A program made the position numbers and the translations under genes. 64,000 nucleotides of DNA from CAVRXT01 sp963725655 (GTDB lineage Bacteria; Acidobacteriota; Terriglobia; Acidiferrales; UBA7541). Positions 47,653-56,119 of the stretch are shown here, piece by piece. The DNA is taken from positions 2,542,001-2,606,000 of the forward strand of contig CAVRYY010000001.1 of NCBI GenBank assembly GCA_963725655.1, in the 5' to 3' direction. Numbering within the stretch: the first letter of the stretch is position 1; each line of letters begins with the position of its first letter. The notes beneath the pieces were generated by a model, which searched no databases, was not told the DNA's origin, and saw only the letters and a program-made list of their open reading frames with translations.

Positions 47653-47819
47653 GGATTTTCGTCCTTCCACACTCTAAAATCGAGCCCCTCTTTCCGATCC
47701 TGCACGTTTCGTTTTCGACTTCGCCGGTGGGTGCCACACACGTCGGTCTCACGTGCGGGATTTTTGACTTAACTTGGGGTCAACGATGAATCCGCCGTCC
47801 TCAGATTCCCAGCCGTCAC

Positions 47820-48386
47820 TCAACCCGCCCCAGCCACAAGCATCCGCGCCACCAGCAGCATCACTCCCACCATAAAACCGAGCGCCGCCTGATATTCGCG
47901 GTTGCGTCCATATTGATCCCACGAAAAAAGTTGCCCATCCGCCGCCCCAGCGCCGCCGATCGCCCGCGGCGCCCGCGGAAAAAACAGCGGCACCCGCGCC
48001 GCATACTCCTCGAATGCCTCGCCATGTTTCCGCCGCAGTTCGCCCTCTTCCCGCCGCATCACCGCCGGGTAGAAAATCGCGTAATACCCCACGATCAGCG
48101 CCGCCGCCACCCAGGAATGGCTAGCCACGGCAAAGCCCGCAACCAGCAGAAAACTCCCAAAGTACAACGGGTTCCGCGTCCAGGCGTACGGTCCAGAGAC
48201 CGTCAATTCTTCTTGTTTGTGCAGGTGCCCGGCAGAGATTCCGCGCAGCAATAGCCCGACCAACGCGATCGCCATGCCCCACCCCAGCGATTTCACCGTC
48301 GGCAGCGCCAGCCACAGATACAACGGCGCCAGCGGATATCCCAGCCGCACCCGCCAGCGTGCCAGGAACGCGTTGCGGTCCGCCAC
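47820..48386 (-). CDS. Isoprenylcysteine carboxyl methyltransferase (ICMT/PEMT)-like membrane protein
   Basis: A 188-residue membrane protein with about four hydrophobic helices. GPYAWTRNPLYFGSFLLVAG carries the (R/H)NPxY/xG motif that binds SAM in the PEMT/ICMT superfamily. GTG start overlaps the waaC stop by one base, so it is the last gene of the LPS operon. A lipid or isoprenoid methyltransferase role is plausible; the substrate is unknown. C-terminal helix is unusual for the group. Confidence 0.75.
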   Translation of the reverse strand: MADRNAFLARWRVRLGYPLAPLYLWLALPTVKSLGWGMAIALVGLLLRGISAGHLHKQEELTVSGPYAWTRNPLYFGSFLLVAGFAVASHSWVAAALIVGYYAIFYPAVMRREEGELRRKHGEAFEEYAARVPLFFPRAPRAIGGAGAADGQLFSWDQYGRNREYQAALGFMVGVMLLVARMLVAGAG

Positions 48387-49387
48387 TAGTTAGCCCTCAA
48401 TCTCTGCTCCACCGCTTCCATCACCTGCGGCACGGTAATCGACATCATCGCCGCTGAATGCGACGCACCCCGCTCGTAAGTGGTTTCTTCCGGCCGCGCA
48501 TTCCGCACCACAACATCCTTCGCCCCGTAAGGCCCATTTCGCGCCGGATCGGTGGGACCAAATAACCCCACCACCGGCGTGCCCAGCGCGCTGGCCAGAT
48601 GCAACGGACCGGTGTCGCCGGCCACGAAAAATTTCGCGCGCCGCAGCACCGCCATCAATTGGGGAATATTCATCTCCAACAAGATCGGCCTCGAATCTCC
48701 CGCCGCACCAACCACCGCATCCGCCAGTTCCCTTTCACCCGGACCAAAGCTCACCACGCCTCGCCATCCGTACTTCCGGTTCAGATCCCGATGCAACTCG
48801 CCGTAGCGCTCCGCTGGCCAGCATTTGGACGTCCACCCGCCCCCCGGACTCAGCGCAAAAAAGTCCGTCAGCGAATCCTTCGCCAATTCCGCCGCCGCCC
48901 AACCCTCGGCCGGTTCACTCACCGCCAGCGGAAACCGCACCGCTCCCGGCTTGGCGCCGGCCGCTTCGGCCAGCGAGACATTTTGATCTACCTTGTGCAA
49001 GCCCTTGGGAGCAATCGCGTGATTGTAGAGCAGCGCCGCCAGTCCTTCGCGCGCGTAATCGCGATCGAAGCCGAACCGCTGTGGTGCTCCCGAGGCGTAC
49101 GCCAGAATCGCCGAGCGATACAGCCCCTGAAAATCCAGTGCCGTTGTGTATCCGTTGGCGCGAAGCTGTTTGACGCATCCCGCCACCTGCGACAAATCAC
49201 CCCGATCGATCTCGATCACCTGATTCAGGTCCGCATTTCCGTGCAATAGCTCGCGCCATTTGCGATCCACCAGCCAATCGATTTGCGCCTCGGGAAACGA
49301 ATCGCGCAGGCACGCCGCGGCGGGCAGCGTATGAATGATGTCCCCCATCGAACTCGTCCGCACCACGAGAAAGCGATCTTCAGCCAT
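48386..49387 (-). CDS. waaC: Lipopolysaccharide heptosyltransferase (GT9, WaaC-like)
   Basis: A 333-residue GT9 enzyme. VVRTSSMGDIIHTLPAAACL opens the N-terminal Rossmann domain, and FVAGDTGPLHLASALGTPVV is the ADP-heptose-binding motif with the GDTGPLHLA signature. It adds heptose I to Kdo in the LPS inner core; naming it WaaC rather than WaaF rests on the MGDIIHTLP opening. It overlaps hldE2 copy B by eight bases. Confidence 0.88.
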   Translation of the reverse strand: MAEDRFLVVRTSSMGDIIHTLPAAACLRDSFPEAQIDWLVDRKWRELLHGNADLNQVIEIDRGDLSQVAGCVKQLRANGYTTALDFQGLYRSAILAYASGAPQRFGFDRDYAREGLAALLYNHAIAPKGLHKVDQNVSLAEAAGAKPGAVRFPLAVSEPAEGWAAAELAKDSLTDFFALSPGGGWTSKCWPAERYGELHRDLNRKYGWRGVVSFGPGERELADAVVGAAGDSRPILLEMNIPQLMAVLRRAKFFVAGDTGPLHLASALGTPVVGLFGPTDPARNGPYGAKDVVVRNARPEETTYERGASHSAAMMSITVPQVMEAVEQRLRAN

Positions 49388-49868
49388 CGGCCCGGTCGCG
49401 CACGGAGGCGATCAAATCCCGCGTCGAGTGATTTTTCGGATCGCCGGTGATCGCCACCCGGATGCCCAACCGCGCCGCTAGCTCCCGCTCCGGCACCGTT
49501 TCCGCGGTGTAGTCGGTTCCTTTGGCGTGGACGTGTGGGCGCAGCGCCGTCAATAGCGGCTCCACATTGAGCTCGTCAAAAATGGTGACGTAATCCACCG
49601 CCGCCAGCGCCGCCACTAATTCCGCGCGCGCCATCTCCGGCAGGATCGGCCGCCCCGCTCCCTTCAGCGTCTGCGTGCTGCGATCGGAATTCACCCCCAC
49701 CGCCAGTAAATCGCCCTCTTGCCTCGCCGCCGCAAGATAACGCACGTGCCCAACGTGCAGAATATCGAAGCATCCATTGGCGAAAACGATCTGCCGGCCT
49801 TTTTCCCGCGCCGTCTCGAGCTCTGCCGCCAGCGCTTCGCGGCTCAGAATTTTTTCTCGCGTATTCAT
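49380..49868 (-). CDS. hldE2: D-glycero-beta-D-manno-heptose 1-phosphate adenylyltransferase, copy B
   Basis: A 162-residue RfaE domain II enzyme with FANGCFDILHVGHVRYL (HxGH motif intact) and DRSTQTLKGAGRPILPEMAR. It directly follows hldE1 with a four-base ATGA overlap, so kinase and adenylyltransferase, fused in E. coli HldE, are split here. The other copy (35356-35823) shares blocks such as ALAAVDYVT. Copy B is the natural partner of hldE1 by context. Confidence 0.9.
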   Translation of the reverse strand: MNTREKILSREALAAELETAREKGRQIVFANGCFDILHVGHVRYLAAARQEGDLLAVGVNSDRSTQTLKGAGRPILPEMARAELVAALAAVDYVTIFDELNVEPLLTALRPHVHAKGTDYTAETVPERELAARLGIRVAITGDPKNHSTRDLIASVRDRADG

Positions 49869-50941
49869 CCCGGATTGCCTTCGGCCGCGGTAATGTCGGC
49901 GCGCAGCGCCGCTTCCAGTTCCGCCCGGGTGACCGTTGCGGTGCGCCGCTTCATCACCACCATGCCTCCCGCGTAGTTCGCGATGTGCGCAGCCTCCAGG
50001 TACGTGGCGCCCGCCGCCAACGCCAGCGTGAACACCGCAATCACCGTATCGCCCGCGCCGGTCACATCCACCGCTTCGTCGGTGCCATGAATCGGAATCC
50101 GCCGCGCTGGATTCCCGCGCTCAAACAGCGCCATGCCGTCTTTTCCGCGCGTCACCAGCAGGGCCGCCAGTCCAAACTGCGTGAGCCCCTTCTTCCCCAG
50201 CGTGTCCAGGCGCTGAATGTCGTTGCCGATGCGCGTGTGAAACAGCGCTTCGAGTTCCGCTTCATTCGGCGTCGCCGCGGTGATTCCCGCGTTCCGATAA
50301 TCCTGCAGCGAGTACCGTGAATCGAGGGTCACGATCGGTGCGCGCAACTTCGCAGCCAGTTCCGGCGTCGCCGCGCCGAATCCGTAATCCGAAATCAAGC
50401 ACGCATTCGCGCCGCGCACACGCTGCCCCGCCTTTTCTGCGAGCAGCCGCTGGCGTTTTTTCGCCAGCATCGACGCCGGTTCGCGGTCCACGCGCAGCAC
50501 CTGCTGCTCGGTAGTGTGCGTCCATCCCGCAAAAAACCGCGACTTCGTCGGCGTCGTCCACCCCGGCACGCGCACAATCCCCGACGTTTCCACGCCCTTA
50601 GCGCGGAAATAATCAAGCAGGTCGCGGCCCCCTGCATCGTCGCCCACCGCGCCCACTGGCCGCACGCGCGCCCCCAAATCCACCAGGTTATTTACCGCGT
50701 TCGCTCCGCCGCCGGGCCGCAGCTCCGTCTTCCGATGCCGCAAGATGAGAACCGGCGCCTCGCGCGATACTCGCGAAATTTCCCCGGAGATGAACTCATC
50801 CACCACCAAATCCCCCACCACCACGATCGTCTGCCGCGGGAACGCACTCACCAAATCGATCAGCCGCGCCAGATCCGGGCTCGAATCTCCCGAAGATACC
50901 GGCGCTGGCGCGGGAATTTCTTTGCTGCGTTTGGCGCTCAC
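49865..50941 (-). CDS. hldE1: D-glycero-beta-D-manno-heptose-7-phosphate kinase (HldE domain I)
   Basis: A 358-residue PfkB-family kinase that phosphorylates heptose-7-phosphate at C1. VVVGDLVVDEFISGEISRVS, RPGGGANAVNNLVDLGA and the catalytic DVTGAGDTVIAVFTLA are conserved. It overlaps gmhB upstream and hldE2 downstream by four bases each, in the order gmhB-hldE1-hldE2. Note that in the pathway GmhB acts between the two Hld steps. gmhA and hldD are not in the window. Confidence 0.93.
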   Translation of the reverse strand: MSAKRSKEIPAPAPVSSGDSSPDLARLIDLVSAFPRQTIVVVGDLVVDEFISGEISRVSREAPVLILRHRKTELRPGGGANAVNNLVDLGARVRPVGAVGDDAGGRDLLDYFRAKGVETSGIVRVPGWTTPTKSRFFAGWTHTTEQQVLRVDREPASMLAKKRQRLLAEKAGQRVRGANACLISDYGFGAATPELAAKLRAPIVTLDSRYSLQDYRNAGITAATPNEAELEALFHTRIGNDIQRLDTLGKKGLTQFGLAALLVTRGKDGMALFERGNPARRIPIHGTDEAVDVTGAGDTVIAVFTLALAAGATYLEAAHIANYAGGMVVMKRRTATVTRAELEAALRADITAAEGNPG

Positions 50942-51519
50942 TTGCGATCCTTCAATATCAGCTCCACTGCCTCAGCCAGATTCTCAACCACATCATCCGG
51001 TTGCCGTGGCCAGCTCGCATGATGCCACTCGTAGTCCCCGCGGCCATATCCCGTCAGCACAAAAATACTCCGGCAACCGGCGGCGTGCCCCAACGCGACG
51101 TCCGAGTAACGGTCGCCAACCACCGTGGAACCCTCGATCTGCAGGTTGTGCTCCCGCGCCGCCTGCTCCAGCATTCCCACTTCCGGCTTGCGGCAGGTGC
51201 AGCCATCGGCGCGCACGTGCGGACAGAAGTAAACGCCGTCCACGTGCGCTCCCGCCGCCGCCAGTTCGTAGCGCATTCTTTCGTGGATGCTGGCCACCAA
51301 CTCCTCGCCAAAATATCCGCGCGCCACTCCCGACTGGTTGGTCACCACGATCACCGGAATTTCCGCCTCGTTCAGCCGGCGTATCGCCGCCGCCGAGAAC
51401 GGAAACATCTGAAATCGCGAAATATGGTTGGCGTAGCCGTATTCTTCCGAGATCGTGCCGTCGCGATCGAGGAACACTGCCCGGCGCTTCTTCCTTTCAG
51501 TTGTCGGCTCAGCCGCCAT
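50938..51519 (-). CDS. gmhB: D-glycero-D-manno-heptose 1,7-bisphosphate 7-phosphatase
   Basis: A 193-residue HAD-family phosphatase. FLDRDGTISEEYGY is HAD motif I with the nucleophilic Asp, VVTNQSGVARGYF motif II, and VVGDRYSDVALGHAAGC motif IV. The structural zinc site is visible as CPH and CTC (in FCPHVRADGCTCRKPEVGML, about residues 96-115). It removes the 7-phosphate in ADP-heptose synthesis. Overlaps the waaF 3' end by 11 bases. Confidence 0.92.
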   Translation of the reverse strand: MAAEPTTERKKRRAVFLDRDGTISEEYGYANHISRFQMFPFSAAAIRRLNEAEIPVIVVTNQSGVARGYFGEELVASIHERMRYELAAAGAHVDGVYFCPHVRADGCTCRKPEVGMLEQAAREHNLQIEGSTVVGDRYSDVALGHAAGCRSIFVLTGYGRGDYEWHHASWPRQPDDVVENLAEAVELILKDRK

Positions 51520-52540
51520 TCATATTCTCCAAAGTCAGTAGCGCCGCCGCGTACACCGCATCCACTTCGATTCGCTCCATGCAGCGATGGTCGATCGGGC
51601 AGTGCCGCAAAAAACAGGGGGCACACGATACGTTGCGGCTCACCAACACCCGATTGCGAGTCAGCGGCGCGGTTCCCTCCGCATCGGTCGGCCCGAAAAC
51701 CGCCACCACCGGCAAGCCGGCTGCCGCCGCAACGTGCATCGCGCCGGAATCGTTACCGATGAAAATGTTGCACGCTGCGAACAGAGAAGGAAGGTCGCCT
51801 ATGCTTGTTTGGCCGGAAAAATTGACGGGGCTATGTCGCATGCGGGCGGCGATGCGCTCGGTGGTTTCGCGTTCCGAAACCGTCCCGAAAAGTATCACAT
51901 CGGCGTCGCAATCGGCAATTAACCGATCGCCGAGCTCCGCGAAACGTTCCGGCGGCCAGCATTTCGCCGAACCGTATGCCGCGCCCGGACCAAAAGCGAT
52001 TCGCAGCTTTCCTTTTCGCGCGCCCGCCTCCTCCAGCCTTTCTCGCGCCGTGGCGATCGCCGCAGGCGCAATAGCCAGGCGGATATCGTCGACCTGCGGC
52101 AACGAATCGATCCATCCCGCGCGCCGCACCAACTCCAGGTAGTAATACACCTCGTGATCGGGAATCTCGCCCGGCTTGGGAACGGCGACGGCCTGCGTGA
52201 GCAACAGACTTCGGCCATCCCGCGCGTATCCGATCCGCTCGGGAATTCGCGCGGACCACGCCAGCCAAGCGGCGTGAAACGAATTCGGAAAAAGGATCGC
52301 CTGATCGAATCGTTTGCTACGAATTTCGCGCAGGGCGCGCGAATGTCCCTCACTCGAGCCAGCTGCCGGCAGTGCGATGCTCGAATCGCACCATCCGGAA
52401 TTAGAGTACAAATCGGCTACCCATGGCCGAGCCAGCGCCGTAATTTCGGCGTTCGGCCAGCGCGTCCGGATCGCAACCAGCGCCGGTATCGAAACAATCG
52501 CGTCGCCCACCCAGTTGGTCGCGCGCACCAGAATTTTCAT
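51509..52540 (-). CDS. waaF: Lipopolysaccharide heptosyltransferase II
   Basis: A 343-residue GT9 enzyme starting at ATG 52540 (KILVRATNWVGDAIVSIP), the classic WaaF opening. RIAFGPGAAYGSAKCWPPER and FIGNDSGAMHVAAAAGLPVV are the family's two binding motifs. It adds heptose II to the inner core. ATG overlaps the lpxK stop by four bases. A near-C-terminal Cys-rich stretch (NVSCAPCFLRHCPIDHRC) is typical of WaaF. Confidence 0.94.
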   Translation of the reverse strand: MKILVRATNWVGDAIVSIPALVAIRTRWPNAEITALARPWVADLYSNSGWCDSSIALPAAGSSEGHSRALREIRSKRFDQAILFPNSFHAAWLAWSARIPERIGYARDGRSLLLTQAVAVPKPGEIPDHEVYYYLELVRRAGWIDSLPQVDDIRLAIAPAAIATARERLEEAGARKGKLRIAFGPGAAYGSAKCWPPERFAELGDRLIADCDADVILFGTVSERETTERIAARMRHSPVNFSGQTSIGDLPSLFAACNIFIGNDSGAMHVAAAAGLPVVAVFGPTDAEGTAPLTRNRVLVSRNVSCAPCFLRHCPIDHRCMERIEVDAVYAAALLTLENMNGG

Positions 52541-53595
52541 GGCTGGCCGCTTCCCGAGCGCCGGCGCGCCAGCGTCGATGTGATCGCTTCCCAATATCCC
52601 GCGGCGTCATTCAATTCAAATTCCATCGCGCAGAACCACAACGGAATCGACGTCGGCGCTGCATCATCCAAATTAAAGAGATCCTTCTCGGTGCACAGCA
52701 GCGCGTTTGCTCCCGCGTCACGCGCGGCGCTTTCCAGATGGCGCATGTCCTCCACCGAATATCGATGGTGATCGCGAAAAACAAATTGCCCCGCCACCGG
52801 AATCTCCGCGCGATGCAGATCGCCAATGAATCCTCGCGGGTTCCCGATTCCGCAGAACGCAAAAAATTTCCGCCTTTCCGTGGCTGATCCGCTTCTCTGC
52901 ACCGCGCTGCCGCCGTATAGTCTCGGCGCGTCCATTTTCACCGTCGCATTAAAAATAGGCGCCTCGCTGTATCGCCGCACCACCGCTTCGATCGCCGGCG
53001 AGTGCGCGCTCCGCGTGATCACCACCACGTCCGCTCGCGACAGTCCCGATTTTGGCTCGCGCAAATTTCCCGCGGGCAGCAAATGACCGCCGCCAAAAGG
53101 CTCCAACGCATCGATCAGCACGATATTCACGTCGCGCGCCAGTTGCAGGCGCTGCAATCCGTCGTCCAACAGAAAATAGTCGGCCCACGATTCAAGTTTG
53201 CTGCCGCTGGCAAAGCGATCGGCGCCCACCCCCACCCGCGCGAACTCCTGCGGCAGCCTCGATTCCATCAGCCGCGCTTCATCGCTCCACAGAATCTCTC
53301 TGCCTTCCTCTCCGCTTTCCTCGCCCGCCTGCCAAACCCGTTTTCCTTTGTACCCGCGCGTCAAGATTCCCACTCGCTTTCCTTGCTGCGCAAATCGTCG
53401 CGCGATCCACATCACCATCGGAGTTTTCCCGGTGCCGCCCACCGTCAAGTTCCCCACGCAGATCACCGGCTTCTGCAAACGCTTCTGCGCAAACCACCCG
53501 CGGCGATAGCACCACACCCGCGCGCGCGCGCCTAACCCGTACAAAAATGACGCTGGCCACAGCAGCATGCGCACCCGCTCCATCGCACCCGTCAT
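52537..53595 (-). CDS. lpxK: Tetraacyldisaccharide 4'-kinase
   Basis: A 352-residue membrane-anchored kinase adding the 4'-phosphate of lipid A. The Walker-like GNLTVGGTGKTPMVMWIARR (about residues 47-66), LTRGYKGK and FLLDDGLQRLQLARDVNIVL are hallmark motifs. The start is ATG 53595, which overlaps the waaA stop by four bases; the open frame extends to 53736 inside waaA. Order waaA-lpxK fits consecutive steps of Kdo-lipid A assembly. Confidence 0.93.
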   Translation of the reverse strand: MTGAMERVRMLLWPASFLYGLGARARVWCYRRGWFAQKRLQKPVICVGNLTVGGTGKTPMVMWIARRFAQQGKRVGILTRGYKGKRVWQAGEESGEEGREILWSDEARLMESRLPQEFARVGVGADRFASGSKLESWADYFLLDDGLQRLQLARDVNIVLIDALEPFGGGHLLPAGNLREPKSGLSRADVVVITRSAHSPAIEAVVRRYSEAPIFNATVKMDAPRLYGGSAVQRSGSATERRKFFAFCGIGNPRGFIGDLHRAEIPVAGQFVFRDHHRYSVEDMRHLESAARDAGANALLCTEKDLFNLDDAAPTSIPLWFCAMEFELNDAAGYWEAITSTLARRRSGSGQP

Positions 53596-54914
53596 CGCCC
53601 GCTTCCATGCTCTTCCAGTATCGCCACGATCCGCTCCAGCGATCGCGACGTCGCTCCGCGGTTGCTCTCCACCAATTTTCGCGCCGCCCTTCCCATCCGC
53701 TCGCTCAGCGCCTCGTCCTCGATCAGCCCCATCCACGCCTTACCCAGGCTTTCGCCCGTAGACACCTGCACTCCCGCGCTCTGCTGCAAAAATTGCCCCG
53801 CCATGTCGCTGAAATTCTCCATCGAGCGCCCAAACACCGGCGGCAACTTCCACCAGGCAGGCTCCAGAATATTGTGTCCGCCGCTAGCCACTAGCGACCC
53901 GCCGATGAACACCGCGTTCGCCAGCGAATAAATCCCAGCGAGTTCCCCGATGGAATCGAGCAGCACGATGTCGGCCGCCTCGTCCAGCGCCGCGCCGGAA
54001 TCGGCCTGGCTCCGCCGCACCACCTTCCAGCCGCCTTGCGCCGCGATCTCCTCCGCCGCATCAAACCGCTCCGGCTTGCGCGGAGCCAGCACCAGCAGCG
54101 CAAAATGCCAGCGCCGTTGCACGATGTCAAACGCCGCAAGCACTTGCTCTTCCTCATCGGCCACCACGCTGCCGGCCACCAGCACCGGCCACCGCTCCTG
54201 CTGCTGAGTCTGCAATCGCAGCCACCCGCCAAACTCTCCCATCGCCGGAGGTTCGCTATCGTATTTCAGATTTCCTGTCACCTCGATGCACTCTTCCGGC
54301 GCGCCCATAATCCGCAGTCGTTCCGCAGCTTCCTCGCTCTGCGCCAGGATCGCGCGCGCATTCCCCAGCGCCGATTCGTACAACGCCCCGATCACCGGCC
54401 GAGCCAGCCGGAATCGCCCAAACGACTTCTTAGAGATGCGCGCGTTCACGAACACCGCGGGAATGTTCTTCCGCCGCAGCTCGCGCAGGAAATTCGGCCA
54501 GATCTCCGTTTCCAGGATCAGCACGATCGATGGCCGGATCGCGCCCAGCGCCCGGCGAACGCACCACGTCCAATCCAACGGAAAATAGAAGACCCCGTCG
54601 GTAAACTTCATCCGCTCGCGCGCCAACTCCTGCCCGGTGGCGGTGGTAGTCGAAACGAATATCAGCCGCTCCGGATATTTTTCGTGCAGCCGCAACGCCA
54701 AAGGCCGCGCCGCCAGCACCTCGCCAACCGACACGGCGTGAATCCAGATCGCCCCCGGCGCGCCCGCGGCGCGGTCCGCCACCTCCGGCGGCACACGTCC
54801 GAACCGCTCGCGCAAATTCGCCAGGTATTTTTTCTTGCGCAGCCCCTGCACAAGGAAATAAGGCGATAGCAGCACCATCGCCGCGGCTGTCAGCAAGCTG
54901 TAAAGGAGATACAT
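53592..54914 (-). CDS. waaA: 3-deoxy-D-manno-octulosonic-acid (Kdo) transferase
   Basis: A 440-residue GT30 enzyme that attaches Kdo to lipid IVA. It starts at ATG 54914 (MYLLYSLLTAAAM) with an N-terminal membrane anchor. WIHAVSVGEVLAARPLAL and the acceptor-side STTTATGQELA are diagnostic, as are ILETEIWPNFLREL and SLVASGGHNILEPAWWKLPP. The longer frame to 55088 lacks support. It is the first gene of the eight-gene LPS operon; no clear promoter was identified ahead of it. Confidence 0.94.
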   Translation of the reverse strand: MYLLYSLLTAAAMVLLSPYFLVQGLRKKKYLANLRERFGRVPPEVADRAAGAPGAIWIHAVSVGEVLAARPLALRLHEKYPERLIFVSTTTATGQELARERMKFTDGVFYFPLDWTWCVRRALGAIRPSIVLILETEIWPNFLRELRRKNIPAVFVNARISKKSFGRFRLARPVIGALYESALGNARAILAQSEEAAERLRIMGAPEECIEVTGNLKYDSEPPAMGEFGGWLRLQTQQQERWPVLVAGSVVADEEEQVLAAFDIVQRRWHFALLVLAPRKPERFDAAEEIAAQGGWKVVRRSQADSGAALDEAADIVLLDSIGELAGIYSLANAVFIGGSLVASGGHNILEPAWWKLPPVFGRSMENFSDMAGQFLQQSAGVQVSTGESLGKAWMGLIEDEALSERMGRAARKLVESNRGATSRSLERIVAILEEHGSGR

Positions 54915-55086
54915 TCTCGGTTGTCGCCGTTCCCGCCCGGCCGCCACCAGCATTGCCTCGCGGCAGGATGCAAACGCGGTATTATAGCGGCACGCGCGTC
55001 CTGCAATGCACTCACAACTTGCAGGAGCGTGCCGGCATCTCACCGCGGGAAGCAGAAACCACCGGCAACGGAGCGCCAAAGCACCC

Positions 55087-55785
55087 ATGAAAGCTCAGCG
55101 CATCATCGTACTCACCGCCGCAATCGCCGCTCTCTCCGTCATTCCCGCGGGATTCTCCGGACGCGGTGCGAGCGCGACCGCCGCGCTCTTCGCTCAGTCC
55201 CCACCGTCGTCAGGCCCGGTGGACCCAGCCGCCCTGCCCGCCCACGACAATCACGAAGGCCTGCTGATCGCCGCCGATCCCTACACCGATCCCGAACGCA
55301 GCAAGCAAACTTTCGGCAAGAACGATCCGGCGAAGGGCGGCGTGCTGCCCATCGACGTCTATTTCCGAAACGACACCGACCAGGCCATCCGCGTCGATTT
55401 CAATACCATGCGCCTGGAGATCGCTCCGCCCGGCGAAGATCATCAAAAAGTAGAAGCGCTCACCGTCAGCGAAGTGGCCGTGATGGTCGCCCATCCCCGA
55501 GGCCCTTCCGATCCTTCCGCCACCCGCAGGCGCATTCCCGCGCCGATCCCCATGCCCAAACACGATAAAGCCGAAGAAAAGGCCGCCGCCGCGCTCCGCC
55601 CGTTTGCCTTTGATTCCGATGTTCTCCCGCCGCGCTCCACCCTGCACGGCTTTTTCTTTTTCGACTTCGGCCATGACCTCTCCGACGTCCGTTTCGCCGA
55701 GCTCTACATCCCCGACGTCATCGTGGTCACCGGCAACAAGCTGCTCATGTACTTCGACGTCCCCCTCCAGCCCGCCAAGAAATAA
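55087..55785 (+). CDS. Secreted protein of unknown function
   Basis: A 232-residue protein starting at ATG 55087. A signal peptide is visible (IIVLTAAIAALSVIPAGF then a possible site after ALFAQ). The mature part is beta-rich with a Pro-rich middle (RRIPAPIPMPKHDKAEEKAA) and ends in IPDVIVVTGNKLLMYFDVPL. No enzyme motif is recognised. Similar exported proteins are common but unnamed in Acidobacteria; that comparison is from memory. It is divergent from the waaA operon. Confidence 0.7.
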   Translation: MKAQRIIVLTAAIAALSVIPAGFSGRGASATAALFAQSPPSSGPVDPAALPAHDNHEGLLIAADPYTDPERSKQTFGKNDPAKGGVLPIDVYFRNDTDQAIRVDFNTMRLEIAPPGEDHQKVEALTVSEVAVMVAHPRGPSDPSATRRRIPAPIPMPKHDKAEEKAAAALRPFAFDSDVLPPRSTLHGFFFFDFGHDLSDVRFAELYIPDVIVVTGNKLLMYFDVPLQPAKK

Positions 55786-56119
55786 TTGGCCAGTATCCTA
55801 ATTGGCCGGTTGGCCTCGCTAGCGAGTGGACGACCTGGCTGGAAGGTCCGCTGCTTGCCGGCGTAGGTGTTTTGATTTTGACTCCGCCCCTACGGTTCGA
55901 CGCCCTTGTCCCTTTCACGTGCCCACTCTTCGCAAGCTTCCGCGAAGGGTGGGCGTACAGACCTCAAGCAAATAAATTTCCAGCCCAGTCCCTTGTTCAT
56001 GGCCTTTGCCTCTGGTCCCGCCGTCGTCTTTGGCCTTAGGTCTGGTTCGCGTTGATTTCCGCAATTTGCCGAATCGCGTGCGCTCGGCTAAAATTCACAC
56101 CGTCCTCATTTCGGTCCCA
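55786..56119. other. Intergenic stretch before pcrA, holds one hairpin repeat
   Basis: About 335 bases without a gene. The hairpin at 55921-55954 is the one clear element. The pcrA start lies about 165 bases after it; no strong promoter was identified. Confidence 0.5.
55921..55954. repeat. Intergenic hairpin repeat, copy 1
   Basis: GCCCACTCTTCGC (55921-55933) pairs with GCGAAGGGTGGGC (55942-55954) over 13 base pairs with one G-T pair and an eight-base loop containing AAGCTT. A near-identical copy lies at 58932-58963. Confidence 0.7.
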
